From the NCBI RefSeq assembly GCF_020905415.1, contig NZ_JAJJMP010000001.1, positions 2,615,501 through 2,679,500 of the forward strand: a stretch of DNA of 64,000 nt, given 5' to 3'. Below are positions 35,178-44,994 of this stretch, piece by piece (position 1 is the first letter of the stretch; every line of letters begins with the position of its first letter). The notes beneath the pieces were generated by a model that made no database searches, was not told where the DNA came from, and was given only the letters and a program-made list of their open reading frames with translations. This DNA comes from Myroides oncorhynchi (GTDB lineage Bacteria > Bacteroidota > Bacteroidia > Flavobacteriales > Flavobacteriaceae). The translations under genes were made by a program, and so were the position numbers.

Positions 35178-35288
35178 TTTATATGTCTATTATTTATTCT
35201 GGGGTAAAAAGACATTTATACGGCTAAAAAATCTATCATTTTAGTGTGTAAATCTGAATTTCTGTATTTAATGTTTTAGTTATAATTG

Positions 35289-35296
35289 TATTTTTG
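35289..35296 (+). promoter_or_regulatory. Minus-7 element of the MocR-type gene
   Basis: TATTTTTG, fits TAnnTTTG, 20 nt before the ATG at 35316. It contains the upstream TTG, which is thus not a start. Confidence 0.5.
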
Positions 35297-35315
35297 CTCA
35301 GTACAGATTTATATT

Positions 35316-36719
35316 ATGGAAAAGGATTATAAATACAAAATCTTCACTTCTAAGATAGAAGAGGCTATACTAACAGGATTATTAAAAGAAGGTGATAGAC
35401 TCCCATCAATTAGAACGATTAAATCAGAGTATAATCTAAGTGTCAGTTCCGTGCAAAGTGGTTATGATTACCTTGTGTTTAAAGGATTAGTTACCGCAGT
35501 ACCACGTTCTGGATATATAGTAGCTTGTCAATCTATACAACAATTACCTCAAATAGAATTATCCGCGATTCCTAAAGATGCCATCTTTAGAAAGAAGGTG
35601 CATCTGATTACTAATCAAAGTAATTATAGAGGACAAACAGTACTTAATGAAGCAAGCCCTTCTGATATTTTTATTCCACAGAAGTTGGTATTAAAGACAA
35701 TGCAGAAAGTTATAAAGGACAAAGGAGCATCCTTACTCCGATATTATCCTAATAATGGTTCTGAAGAGCTTAGGGAGTTATTAGTGAGGAGATCAGCATT
35801 ACACGGAGCTTCTATCTCTAGTGATGAACTGCTCATTACAGATGGAGCCTTACAGGCTTTATATATTGCTTTAGCATCTATTACTTCACCGAATGATATT
35901 ATTGCAGTGGAGAGTCCTTGTATCTTTTCTATTTTAGAAGTTATCGCTAATCTTAAGCTGAGAACAGTAGAAATACCTGTGCGTTTTTATGAAGGCTTTG
36001 ATACTGATTATTTAAAAAAAGTATGTCTGACTAATGATATAAAGGCTATTGTATTAACTCCTAATTTTCATAATCCGACAGGTGTATTAATGACTGATGA
36101 GAGTAAAAAAGCTGTTTATCAAGTCGCTTTACATCATCATATCCCTATAATAGAGAATGATATTTTCGGAGATCTTTATTTTAATGGTACTCGACCAAGT
36201 AATATTCGCAACTATGATGAAGCAGGATTAGTACTTACTTATTCATCATTTTCTAAATCGTTAGCACCCGGTATAAGGTTAGGTTGGCTAGCAGCAGGGC
36301 AGTTCTTCTCTAAGATAGAACGCCTTAAGTTTGCACTTGGTCGATCAATATCTCCCATAAATCAGGAATTAATGATAAAGCTCTTACAGTCTTCAGCATA
36401 TGATAAACATCTTAGAGTGTTTCGCCAACAGTTAGAACGTCAAGCTATGCAATTAGTAGGACAGTTGATTAGTGCGTTTCCTGATTCTCTTCATATACAG
36501 TTTCCAAAAGGAGGATACTGTATTTGGGCGCAGTTACCATTACAAACTGATATGGTTCAGTTTTATAAGCGATGTGCTGAAGAAGGAGTACAGTTTACTC
36601 CAGGAGCAACTTTTTCTTTTACAGATGTTTATGATACTTGTTTTAGAGCAGTTTTTGCTAAACAGTTAACACCATTTGATTTAGAAGCTATAAAGAGAGT
36701 AGGAGGGACTATATTATAA
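35316..36719 (+). CDS. MocR-type regulator: GntR HTH fused to PLP aminotransferase domain
   Basis: Transcription factor of the MocR/PdxR class. A GntR winged HTH lies at the N-terminus (about 5-70, with GLLKEGDRLPSIRTIKSEYN). The fold-type I aminotransferase-like domain follows, with TDGALQALYIALASI, NFHNPTGVLMT and SSFSKSLAPGIRLGW, whose Lys binds PLP. The start at 35316 (MEKDYKYKIF) is chosen because the upstream TTG in frame lies inside the promoter element. MocR proteins control amino acid or vitamin B6 genes, often divergent; here a probable acetyltransferase lies downstream. Target not known. Confidence 0.9.
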   Translation: MEKDYKYKIFTSKIEEAILTGLLKEGDRLPSIRTIKSEYNLSVSSVQSGYDYLVFKGLVTAVPRSGYIVACQSIQQLPQIELSAIPKDAIFRKKVHLITNQSNYRGQTVLNEASPSDIFIPQKLVLKTMQKVIKDKGASLLRYYPNNGSEELRELLVRRSALHGASISSDELLITDGALQALYIALASITSPNDIIAVESPCIFSILEVIANLKLRTVEIPVRFYEGFDTDYLKKVCLTNDIKAIVLTPNFHNPTGVLMTDESKKAVYQVALHHHIPIIENDIFGDLYFNGTRPSNIRNYDEAGLVLTYSSFSKSLAPGIRLGWLAAGQFFSKIERLKFALGRSISPINQELMIKLLQSSAYDKHLRVFRQQLERQAMQLVGQLISAFPDSLHIQFPKGGYCIWAQLPLQTDMVQFYKRCAEEGVQFTPGATFSFTDVYDTCFRAVFAKQLTPFDLEAIKRVGGTIL

Positions 36720-36803
36720 ATGGTGTACTGATAGTTTTTTGACAAACTGTATCGAAGATAGCTGATTGGTTGTTTTTATATTTGTTATTAAACAAGTAAA
36801 ACA

Positions 36804-37316
36804 ATGGATATAATATCAAAATTCACAATAGCAACAGAGCAGGGGTTAAGACAATTATTTTCTCTTCGCAAAGCCCAATTTAATCAGTGGTATAGTAATA
36901 CCGTAGATGCTGATGCTCTTAATCAGTATATTGGTACACAACTAGATCCTAAACAGGCCACATTAGAGCTTAATAATCTAAGTACACAGATGTTATCTGT
37001 ATTTGTCAAAGAGGAAGCTGTGGGGTATGTTATCATACAGCAGGTGCCTAGTCCTGATAGTCTTAAAGAATTAAAAGTGATTAACTATGCGCCTTTCTTT
37101 ATTATCTCATCTCATGATACAACCGAAGTAAGAGAATCTCTGTGGAATAAGTGTCTATCGCTAACGCGCAACTATGATGCTATCTGGATAGAAATACTTC
37201 AGGATGATGTTCAGATTCCATTCTTAGAACAGTGCGGATTTAAGATAGAAGAACAGCGATTTATGTCTCCTTTTGGTAAGCCATCTTATATTATGATTCG
37301 CAAAAAAGATAGTTAA
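36804..37316 (+). CDS. GNAT-like acetyltransferase, probable
   Basis: 170 aa. No crisp acetyl-CoA loop, but the C-terminal part (IEILQDDVQIPFLEQCGFKI) follows the end of GNAT folds and the two preceding strands fit. It starts 85 nt behind the MocR-type gene on the same strand and may be its target. The substrate is not known. Family call moderate. Confidence 0.6.
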   Translation: MDIISKFTIATEQGLRQLFSLRKAQFNQWYSNTVDADALNQYIGTQLDPKQATLELNNLSTQMLSVFVKEEAVGYVIIQQVPSPDSLKELKVINYAPFFIISSHDTTEVRESLWNKCLSLTRNYDAIWIEILQDDVQIPFLEQCGFKIEEQRFMSPFGKPSYIMIRKKDS

Positions 37317-37382
37317 TTAGTCAATGTCACATTAAAACCTAAAGTCAATAACTATAACTGTATACTTATGGCTATTGACTTT

Positions 37383-38189
37383 TTAATTTGAAAGCGTAAT
37401 GCTAGTTAGACCTACTTTGACTCTACGCTTATTTACTTTATAAATGTTATCATAAGGTAATAGTTCTAAGTTGCCTTGTTCGTTATAATAAGATTGTGTA
37501 CCGTATTTTTGTAGTTTTTTATCATCAACTAATATTTTATCATATAAGTAAACAACTTCTTTATTTGTTAGATATCCTTTTTTAACTGCTTTTTCTATTA
37601 GATGAAGATATTTTTTCTGAAACCTAGTATTTGAATGTAATAGTATTATTAATGCATAATGACTACTTTCTTTCTTGTTTTTAATAGTATATAAGAAATC
37701 ACAAGTATCAAATATGTTGAATAATAGCCTTTGATTTAGGGCATCTATTTTTTGATCGTTGTTACCATCGGTTCTGTTTTTTTTATCTAGTTGGTAAGTT
37801 TCTTTTAGCAGTGCATCTATGTTGTTACAGTCTATATTTATCTTAGAAGTGATACTATCAGCATAGACTCCATAAGTGAGATAGAAACTTATATCTTTTT
37901 TTAGAACGTTATCTGATTTTTTCAGCTTTCTGAACTTGATAACTATGGAATCATTGCTCTTGTCTAAATAACGATCCACATAGAAACTAGACATAGGATA
38001 TTCACTTAATTGTCCTTTAGATAATACTTGATTTTTAGGAGATAGTATTTTATATATTCTATTGTTTAGGGAGTCAACTTTGATTAAATGTATAATTTGC
38101 TTATTGTCTAATTTGACGTATTGTGCATTTGCAGTACCGTTACTTAGAATTAATACTAGCAATACAATAAAATAGAGTTGTGATTTCAT
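37383..38189 (-). CDS. Secreted DUF6624-like protein
   Basis: 268 aa. Signal peptide at about 1-22 (ANAQ). N-terminal 120 residues are strand-rich. The C-terminal half (about 130-265) is helical and ends in KILVDDKKLQKYGTQSYYNE, NLELLPYDN and VNKRRVKVGL, the DUF6624 pattern I know from many Bacteroidota proteins. The function is unknown. It lies in reverse to the GNAT-like gene, convergent, with 66 nt between. A similar C-terminal pattern is in the interrupted gene near 44.6 kb. Confidence 0.7.
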   Translation of the reverse strand: MKSQLYFIVLLVLILSNGTANAQYVKLDNKQIIHLIKVDSLNNRIYKILSPKNQVLSKGQLSEYPMSSFYVDRYLDKSNDSIVIKFRKLKKSDNVLKKDISFYLTYGVYADSITSKINIDCNNIDALLKETYQLDKKNRTDGNNDQKIDALNQRLLFNIFDTCDFLYTIKNKKESSHYALIILLHSNTRFQKKYLHLIEKAVKKGYLTNKEVVYLYDKILVDDKKLQKYGTQSYYNEQGNLELLPYDNIYKVNKRRVKVGLTSITLSN

Positions 38190-38215
38190 TTGGTTAGTAG
38201 TTTAGATAAATATAA

Positions 38216-38725
38216 CTATTTCTTTTTGACTAATCGCCATTGGATAAATTCTCCTAAGAGCCCAGTTCTTTTAAATCCTTGTTTCTCTAGTGTTTTAGCA
38301 GATCCTGTATTGTCTAAAAGAGATTGTGCAGTAATGAGTTTTACTGATGGTTGACTAAATGCCCATTGGATCAGGCTAGCTATAGCCTCATTGGCATAAC
38401 CTTTTCTTCTTTCATTTAAAGTAATACCATACCCTATATCTACGGCACTTCCTAAATTAGGTACTCCTTTAAATCCAATATCACCAATGATCGTATTATT
38501 CTCTTTCTTGATGATCATCCACGATTCGAATCCTGATGGTGCAGGTACTTTCTCTAGATTAGTAATAATACGAGGTAAGGTCTCTAGCATATCCTTATCA
38601 GGCCAATCTATAGAGGGCTTTAGTCCACACTGTGATAAGATAGTGGTATTCCCTTGAAGCAATGCTTTGCAAATCTCAATAGTAAAAGGGATTAAGTAAA
38701 GTCTATCTGTAATAATCTTTTTCAA
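38216..38725 (-). CDS. GNAT acetyltransferase, RimJ/RimL type
   Basis: About 169 aa. DRLYLIPFTIEI at the start, then GDIGFKGVPNLGSAVDIGYG, LNERRKGYANEAIASLIQWA (acetyl-CoA loop) and KTLEKQGFKRTGLLGEF at the end: classical RimJ/RimL-type. No ATG is in a sensible place; a TTG at 38725 gives a family-like N-terminus. Another TTG upstream at 38755 would add 10 residues. The gene follows in line with the DUF6624 gene, 27 nt apart. Confidence 0.8.
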   Translation of the reverse strand: MKKIITDRLYLIPFTIEICKALLQGNTTILSQCGLKPSIDWPDKDMLETLPRIITNLEKVPAPSGFESWMIIKKENNTIIGDIGFKGVPNLGSAVDIGYGITLNERRKGYANEAIASLIQWAFSQPSVKLITAQSLLDNTGSAKTLEKQGFKRTGLLGEFIQWRLVKKK

Positions 38726-38755
38726 TGTTATTTTTTTAGCTAAGCAATAGTACAA

Positions 38756-39164
38756 TAAATATTGTTCTAAGTAGATAACAGTTTAACGATTATAAAGAGT
38801 AAATAGTATACCTAATATCGGGTTAATGTGTATTTGATCTTTAGTTACAGAAGAGTAGCGGAAGAATAAAAGGATTTTTCTTGGGTAAAAAATCTTTTAG
38901 CCCTACTAATCTCTTATTATTGGTCCTAGTATTCGGCACTAAAACCCCGAATTTATTGGGGTTAAAGGGGGTTTTAACTTTAGTGGATAATCAGTGTTTG
39001 TTTATTAATTGACTATGTTTTTTAGTATAAAAAAAAATGTGCAAAAAAGTGTATTATCGAAACGCTCAAGTACAAATACGATGATAAATAATCAGAAAAG
39101 GACTATTTAGAAGAGTATATTTTAATTTTTTGACTGTTTTAAAAGGTAAAAGAGAAAAATATAA
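38756..39164. other. Gene-free spacer with GC-rich hairpin
   Basis: No gene seen. The main feature is AACCCC (38943-38948) pairing with GGGGTT (38958-38963) inside a longer AAAACCCC and GGGGGTTTT pair, a short GC-rich hairpin in AT-rich DNA. Confidence 0.35.
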
Positions 39165-39169
39165 TAAAA

Positions 39170-39205
39170 AAAACGCCCATAGTGAATAGATACTATGAGT
39201 GTTTT
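39170..39205 (-). terminator. Terminator of the SDR gene
   Basis: AAAACGCCCATAGT (39170-39183) pairs with ACTATGAGTGTTTT (39192-39205) with two mismatches. A T-run follows on the minus strand. Confidence 0.7.
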
Positions 39206-39235
39206 CTTTAAATTATTTATGTCAATACCTAAGTA

Positions 39236-39961
39236 TTAAGCGTCCTGCTTCGTATCAGAGATGATTAACTCACGTAGTAAGACTCCTTGAGGTAGGTCGT
39301 AAGCAAATTTGATAGTACGGGCTACATCGATAGCTTTGATGCGGTTAGCACCAGTGTTCTGCATCCATTGTTTATATCCACCAATGATATCATCACTAGT
39401 AGTATGTCCTAATAGTTCTGTAGCTACAGCACCTGGTTCTACAGAGATAACACGTACATTAAAAGGGCTAAGTTCTAAACGAGCTGTCTGAGTAACTCCC
39501 CTTACAGCATATTTACTAGCACAGTAAGCAGCGTGGTTATGGAATGGTAATATTCCGGCAATAGAAGATACATTAATGATCGTACCAGACTGTCTTTCTT
39601 TCATATCAGTCATTACCGCTTGCATACCATTCATTACACCTAAGACGTTGATATCTAGCATACGTTTCCATTCATTTGGATCTTGAGTTGCTAGATCACC
39701 TAATAGCATTACTCCTGCATTATTAATTAATAAGTCAGTCTTGCCATATACAGATTCAGCTTCACGGATTGTGTTCTCGAAAGCATCTTTATCAGATACA
39801 TCTACACTTCTGCAAAGTGTATTAGGTAGATTTAGAGCTTCCATCTTCTCTAATCTTCTTGCTAACAGCAATAGAGGATGTCCACTTTGAGCAAATTCTT
39901 TGGCTAGCTCCTTACCAAAGCCTGAACTAGCACCTGTGATTACTACTAATTTCTTTTCCAT
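39236..39961 (-). CDS. SDR-family oxidoreductase (YdfG-like)
   Basis: Classical short-chain dehydrogenase/reductase, 241 aa. Nucleotide-binding TGASSGFG (about 9-16), NNAG (about 81-84), NVSSIAG with the catalytic Ser, and YCASKYA with Tyr and Lys, then VEPGAVATEL. The start VVITGAS places it in the NADP-preferring class of the YdfG/3-hydroxy acid dehydrogenase type. It stands alone with its own terminator. Substrate open. Confidence 0.9.
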   Translation of the reverse strand: MEKKLVVITGASSGFGKELAKEFAQSGHPLLLLARRLEKMEALNLPNTLCRSVDVSDKDAFENTIREAESVYGKTDLLINNAGVMLLGDLATQDPNEWKRMLDINVLGVMNGMQAVMTDMKERQSGTIINVSSIAGILPFHNHAAYCASKYAVRGVTQTARLELSPFNVRVISVEPGAVATELLGHTTSDDIIGGYKQWMQNTGANRIKAIDVARTIKFAYDLPQGVLLRELIISDTKQDA

Positions 39962-40613
39962 TTGTATAGTTTATTTTTATAGTGCAATTTACTGACAATA
40001 TTGGTTTTATAGTAAGAAAGTAGAATCTATTTTTTTATATATAGATATTTTTATAGGGGAGAGTATGATGGATAATAAAAACAGATTTATCCTTTAAAAC
40101 GGTTGTTATATCTACTTGTACAAATGTTATTAAAAATGCTTTATAAAGATTGTGCTTTATAAGTTTACTAAAGAGGTTTTATAATATCTTCGTATAAAAG
40201 AGTTAAACTTATAGAGATGAAGTTCATAAACGCAATAGAATTATTGCCATTTAGTTATGCTAAAAATGATTGTCAGAGCTCTATAGGTAGTGCTGTAGAG
40301 TATCCTAAAAAATAGGATACTTATTGGAATAGAAGTTTGTCAGATAGTAATTTAGGACAAATTAGCAGCAGTAAAAGAGGTAGAAGAATTAGATCGAAAA
40401 TTAATGGAGCTTTATCTAGAATGACTAATAGCTATATATTACAAAGCAATTGTGTTTTCTCTTGCTTTAGTTAATGCTATAGCGGTTGTGTGTTTGAATT
40501 AAATTTAGTACTAGACTGTTAATTAATTTTTTAACCTATATATTTATCAGTATTATATGATTATTTAAGATATAGTAATTTTTCCTATTTTAGAAACAAA
40601 CAAACAATAATAA
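39962..40613. other. Gene-free spacer with a possible gene remnant
   Basis: No intact gene. From ATG 40217 a short frame of 34 codons (FINAIELLPFSYAKND) ends in TAG, and a second frame further on gives AAVKEVEELDRKLMELYLE. Together they look like a decayed small helical gene, but this is not certain. Confidence 0.25.
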
Positions 40614-41162
40614 ATGTTAGATATAAATTTTAAGATATTTCCTGTGCTAGAGACAGGGAGATTAGTGCTTAGAAAAGCTGATTTAAATGATGCAAATGAG
40701 ATGTATGCTATGCGTTCTGATGCTAAGGTGATGCAGTATATTCCTAGACCACTATCAACGGATGTAAGTGAGGCTGTAGATTATATTAATTCACTTGAAG
40801 AGAGAATGGTAGCTAAAGAATGTATTAACTGGGCTATCACATTAAAAGAGAATGGTGAGATGATAGGGACTATAGGATTCTATCGCATGAAGTTAGAACA
40901 TTATAGAGCAGAAGCTGGGTATATGCTTTTGCCTACTTATCACGGCAAAGGATATGTAGCAGAGGCACTAAATCGTATAGTGAAGTTTGGATTTAGTGAG
41001 ATGGGACTACACTCTATAGAGGCGTTAATAGATCCCGATAATATAGGGTCTATGAAAGTCTTAGAGAAGTGCGGATTCGTTAAAGAAGCTCATTTTAAAG
41101 AGAACGAGTTTTATGATGGTAAGTTCTTAGATACGTTGGTGTATTCGAGATTAGAGAAGTAG
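40614..41162 (+). CDS. GNAT acetyltransferase, RimJ/RimL type
   Basis: 182 aa. ETGRLVLRKADLNDANEMYA at the start, then AGYMLLPTYHGKGYVAEALN (acetyl-CoA loop) and SMKVLEKCGFVKEAHFKENE: standard RimJ/RimL-type. Substrate, perhaps a ribosomal protein or small molecule, unknown. Monocistronic; the next gene is 127 nt downstream. Confidence 0.9.
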   Translation: MLDINFKIFPVLETGRLVLRKADLNDANEMYAMRSDAKVMQYIPRPLSTDVSEAVDYINSLEERMVAKECINWAITLKENGEMIGTIGFYRMKLEHYRAEAGYMLLPTYHGKGYVAEALNRIVKFGFSEMGLHSIEALIDPDNIGSMKVLEKCGFVKEAHFKENEFYDGKFLDTLVYSRLEK

Positions 41163-41289
41163 GTGTAATACCTTGTTTTTTATAATAAAGTATTTTATTC
41201 TGCCTTATATCTATCTTTTAATTATTTAGTTAAATTAGCTGTATGGTCTAAGAAATAGAGATCTCTAGTAGTAGCCAAAATTCAAACTA

Positions 41290-41856
41290 ATGAAGAAAAG
41301 AATTAAAACATACACTGTTCAGTTTATTAAGGAGATCATCCCTGTAGTTGTAGGTATACTGATAGCCTTGTTTATAGATAACTGGAATTCTCAGCAAAAA
41401 GATAAAGCGTATATCAATCAAGTGTTTTCAACGATTCATAGTGAGTTAAAAGAATCTAGAGAAGAAATAGAGTTTATTGTCCCCATACAGAGTGATTTGG
41501 TTAAAGCCTTAGAAAAACATGCTGATAACGAAGAGAAAACTATCCAACAGATAGTCATGGAGTCTAAAGGAATTTTCATTCCTCAGATTAAAACAACTGC
41601 TTGGCGTTCTATTGCAGCGACTAAGATTGATCTAATTGATTATGATAAGGTCGCTGCTATGACTAATATTGAGGACTTAAAGCAAATGTTAAGTAATAAG
41701 AGTGCTTTCCTAATGAATCTTTTGTATTCTAATATGGATAAGACGGATAAGAGTATCAAACAGACTTTTAAGATGGTCGTATTAGATATTATTCAGACAG
41801 AAAATACGTTAGAACAGCGTATAGAGCTGATGGAGAAAGAAGGGAATAAGAAGTGA
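41290..41856 (+). CDS. Single-pass membrane protein (DUF6090-like)
   Basis: 188 aa. One transmembrane helix at about 13-31 (IIPVVVGILIALFIDNWN) is followed by a long helical periplasmic domain. The pattern VGILIALFIDNWN fits DUF6090-type proteins of Bacteroidota, which have unknown function. A basic N-terminus (MKKRIKTYTVQ) suggests an N-in orientation. It is followed by the S41 peptidase gene 48 nt away on the same strand; they may be co-transcribed. Confidence 0.65.
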   Translation: MKKRIKTYTVQFIKEIIPVVVGILIALFIDNWNSQQKDKAYINQVFSTIHSELKESREEIEFIVPIQSDLVKALEKHADNEEKTIQQIVMESKGIFIPQIKTTAWRSIAATKIDLIDYDKVAAMTNIEDLKQMLSNKSAFLMNLLYSNMDKTDKSIKQTFKMVVLDIIQTENTLEQRIELMEKEGNKK

Positions 41857-41904
41857 TAACTATGGTATTTTTTTCTAATGTATAACCTAGTGAACTAATT
41901 GTTT

Positions 41905-43134
41905 ATGAAATATGTTTTTTCTTTTTATTTGAGTCTGATTTCTATATTTTGTTTTGGACAATACACACATAAGGATTTTAATAATGATCTAGATTTTGTG
42001 TATGAAAATTTAAAGAAATCAGCTTCTTATAAAACACTGAGAAATAAACATAAAGTTATAGATAATAAATATGTAGAGCTAAAAGAATCAGGTATAACAT
42101 ATGGTATATTAGATAGTTATGTAAAACTGTATAGTTTGGTAGATGAGGTAGATGATTATCACAACGAAATATATGGAAACACTCCAAGCTTTAAATACGA
42201 AGATCTAAAGGATGAATTATTTTTAACAGATATTCTCAATGAACCACGTTATAATTTCTATCCCAAATCTACAAAGAATTTAGATAGTCTAGAAACGGTT
42301 TTGTCTAAAAAAGTGTTGACAGATTATGAAGGCATTTATTATTATAAAGAGTATTTTAAATTAGCTATTGTACAGAAGTCTACTACGATATTTGAAGGAA
42401 TCATTTTAGATACTAAAATACCTTCATGGCAACCAGGTGAGACTATATTGTATTTAGTCTATAAGGGAAATAATAGATTTAGATTGTTCAGTGGTAAGTT
42501 CATCGATAAACAACTTATTTCTACTATAGATTATTTTAGAGCAGGAAGATTTCTAAGTTTAAATTGGGAGAAAGAGAGAGCAGCAACGGATTATTATAAT
42601 GTTGGTTTTCTAACAGAGACATTTACAAAGAAAAAGCTAAATGCTGAGTGTATCTATATCAAACTAGGAAGCTTCAATTCATCAAGTAAAGGGATTAAAG
42701 AAGCTACTGCTTTTTATAATTCTATTAAGGGTAACCTTCAAAGCAAAAACCTTATTCTTGATTTAAGAAATAATAGTGGAGGAGGAGACAAGAGCTCTGC
42801 CCAGTTTTATAACCTGTTTAAGAAGTTTAAAGGAAATATATATATACTTGTAAATTTTAATACCATTAGTAATGCAGAGCAATTCACACTAAAAATGAAG
42901 AAATTAAATAATGTGATGGTATTAGGTGATAATACCAGAGGAATGATTACTTATGGTAGAAATTATGCTGTAGATAAGGTAAGTCCTTCGGCTTTTTTTA
43001 GAATACATTTTACTGATTTAGACACGCATTGGCGCGAGTATTTGCCCTATGAGGGAAAAGGAGTAACACCTAATTACTATTTATCCTCTACTGAAGACTG
43101 GGTAGAACAGGTGGCCAGAGAATATTGCAAATAA
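41905..43134 (+). CDS. Secreted S41-family (C-terminal-processing type) peptidase
   Basis: ATG at 41905 is chosen over a TTG 6 nt upstream. Signal peptide at about 1-20 (CFGQ). The catalytic part is in the last third: NLILDLRNNSGGGDKSSAQF, the S41 beta-motif, then FNTISNAEQFTLKMKK with the TxSxxE nucleophile Ser, and GDNTRGMITYG. No PDZ domain is clear. Relatives cut misfolded or C-terminally tagged envelope proteins or have lost activity. It is periplasmic. A typical general base Lys was not identified, so activity is open. Confidence 0.8.
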   Translation: MKYVFSFYLSLISIFCFGQYTHKDFNNDLDFVYENLKKSASYKTLRNKHKVIDNKYVELKESGITYGILDSYVKLYSLVDEVDDYHNEIYGNTPSFKYEDLKDELFLTDILNEPRYNFYPKSTKNLDSLETVLSKKVLTDYEGIYYYKEYFKLAIVQKSTTIFEGIILDTKIPSWQPGETILYLVYKGNNRFRLFSGKFIDKQLISTIDYFRAGRFLSLNWEKERAATDYYNVGFLTETFTKKKLNAECIYIKLGSFNSSSKGIKEATAFYNSIKGNLQSKNLILDLRNNSGGGDKSSAQFYNLFKKFKGNIYILVNFNTISNAEQFTLKMKKLNNVMVLGDNTRGMITYGRNYAVDKVSPSAFFRIHFTDLDTHWREYLPYEGKGVTPNYYLSSTEDWVEQVAREYCK

Positions 43135-43187
43135 TAGAAATGTAAATAGTGTACCTACTATTTACAGTATTTATCTTAAATTGATTA

Positions 43188-43321
43188 TTAGAAAAAGTCA
43201 ACTTCTATCCAGTCTTTTTGGTTAGTTAGAATATCTTGAGAGTCTACGACTTCATTATTTTTGATCAGCTTTACAGAGATAGTTTGAGGTCGAGTATGAA
43301 GTTTAATGATATAAAAACCTT
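43188..43321 (-). pseudogene. 3' remnant of secreted gene cut off by IS1595-family element
   Basis: Reading on from the target duplication on the minus strand gives YIIKLHTRPQTISVKLIKNN, then EVVDSQDILTNQKDWIEVDF and a final Phe before TAA at 43188-43190, 41 codons. They are the missing end of the gene that starts at 44994. Confidence 0.85.
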
Positions 43322-44277
43322 TTGAGTTATTAATTTAACATCCGTATATTAGTATCTTAAAATCAATAGTATGGAAATATTTAAGGGTCAAAACATTCTG
43401 AACTTAGTAAAAGAACTACCAGATGACGAAGCATGTAAAGCTTATTTAAGTAAAATTAAGTGGTCAAACGGTTTTACTTGTGTAAAATGTGGTCATAAAA
43501 AAGGTTGCTTAAAAACTAATCATTCTTACTATTGTTATAACTGTGAACATGTTGAGAGTTCAACTGCTAATACTTTATTTCATAAAGTTAAGTTTGGTTT
43601 ACATAAAGCATTTATGATTGTGTTTGAGATGACAACTTCTACCAAAAGCATCTCTAGCATTCAAATGGGTAAACGTTATGGTATAAGCCAGCCAACAGCA
43701 TGGGGCTTTATGCACAAGGTTCGCCTAGCTATGCAAAGTAGTGAACAATATCCTATGACTGAGACAGTCCATGTAGATGAGTTCGTTGTGGGGGGATATG
43801 AACAAGGAAAACCAGGGAGAAGTTATGATACCCAAAAAACTAAAGCAGTGATAGCTGTTGAGTTAACTACTGATAGCAAAGTAAAAAGAGCATATGTTAA
43901 GTGTATTGACGATTATTCTGCTAAATCATTAACTACTATATTTGAACAACATATTTCAGAAGATGCTAATGTAATTACGGATAAATGGAGAGGGTATAAT
44001 CCTTTGAAAAAAAAGTATAACATCACTCAAAAAGAAAGTGATAAAGGGGCTAATTTTAAAGAATTACACGTAGTAATTCACCAACTTAAATCCTGGATTA
44101 GGACTGTACCTTCACATATCAATAAGAAATACATCCAAGCTTACTTTAATGAATTCGTATATAGATTAAATAGATCCTTATTTAAGGGAACTATTTTTCA
44201 TAACACAATTGTAAAGATGGTTAAAGCGAAACCAACTACCTTAAATATGATTAACGGAAACTAAACCAATAACTCAA
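43322..44277 (+). mobile_element. IS1595-family insertion sequence, complete
   Basis: 956 bp. The ends are imperfect inverted repeats starting TTGAGTTATT (43322) and matching about 20 of 25 bases. Both sides have the 8-bp duplication AAAACCTT (43314-43321 and 44278-44285), the length known for IS1595. One transposase gene fills it. It cuts a secreted-protein gene near its 3' end. The gene seems whole and the element recent. Confidence 0.9.
43371..44264 (+). CDS. IS1595-family transposase (ISXO2-like)
   Basis: 297 aa. Zinc ribbon at the N-terminus (CVKCGHKKGC, then YYCYNCEH), then TWGFMHKVR-type HTH and the DDE-type core: VHVDEFVVGGYEQGKPGRSY, AVIAVELTT, ITDKWRGYNPLKKKYN. The end, YFNEFVYRLNRS, is typical for ISXO2-like enzymes. 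It is complete; start at 43371 lies 49 nt inside the left repeat. Confidence 0.95.
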   Translation: MEIFKGQNILNLVKELPDDEACKAYLSKIKWSNGFTCVKCGHKKGCLKTNHSYYCYNCEHVESSTANTLFHKVKFGLHKAFMIVFEMTTSTKSISSIQMGKRYGISQPTAWGFMHKVRLAMQSSEQYPMTETVHVDEFVVGGYEQGKPGRSYDTQKTKAVIAVELTTDSKVKRAYVKCIDDYSAKSLTTIFEQHISEDANVITDKWRGYNPLKKKYNITQKESDKGANFKELHVVIHQLKSWIRTVPSHINKKYIQAYFNEFVYRLNRSLFKGTIFHNTIVKMVKAKPTTLNMINGN

Positions 44278-44994
44278 AAAACCTTTATTATTAATAGATA
44301 CCTTCTCTTTATTATTAATGAGAATATGAGTTATACTAGTATCAAAAGAGTTTTTGATATGCCCAAATAAAACAAATTCTTCTTTGGTGATATACTGTGG
44401 GCTATACTCATTAGTATAGCTCTCTAGCATATATTGTTTACTAGATTCTAATCCTATCTGAGAGGCGTTTTTTTCTGCATTAATATCAATAGGATAGGGA
44501 AGAGTATCTTGTGTATCGGACCAATACTTTACTTGAAAACCAAAGGTCTGAGCTTTATTGTTTCTGACATTTAATCTATCTGTAAACCAAGCGTATTCTT
44601 GGTTTGTAATAATTTGCTTGGTAAATAAATCAGAAATAAAGTTTTTGTATTTCCCTTGTGTTTCCCCACCAGCGTGTTGTATAATATAATATAGGTTAGA
44701 CAGAGATTCATTGTTTAGGCTGATCTGTTTATTTAAATATGAATCTAGAAGTGGTAAGGCTAATTGTTGATTTTCGCTATCAATTTTAGACATTGCTATA
44801 TAACAGTTAGAAAGCTCTTTTTGATCACTATTAGGATTAGAGCTAAGTGTTTCACAACGTTTACAGATGTCTTGTTCTTTCTGGAACAGCTCTGATATAA
44901 GTAAGTTAGAATCCTTGTCTTTCAGCTCTTGTGAGAATATTGTCGTCAAAGAAAGTATGCAACTAGCTACTAGAATATGTTTTAAAGTGTTCAT
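44251..44994 (-). pseudogene. Secreted DUF6624-like protein gene, 5' part, cut by IS
   Basis: 239 native codons, then 8 codons from the IS end. Signal peptide at about 1-21 (IFSQ). Cys38 and Cys41 form a CKRC pair. The domain AWFTDRLNVRNNKAQTFGFQ with the preceding helices follows the DUF6624 pattern. Joined with 43188-43313 the whole protein would have 280 residues. The lost end (about 41 residues) looks like a beta sandwich strand pair. Function unknown; a truncated secreted product is possible. Confidence 0.75.
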
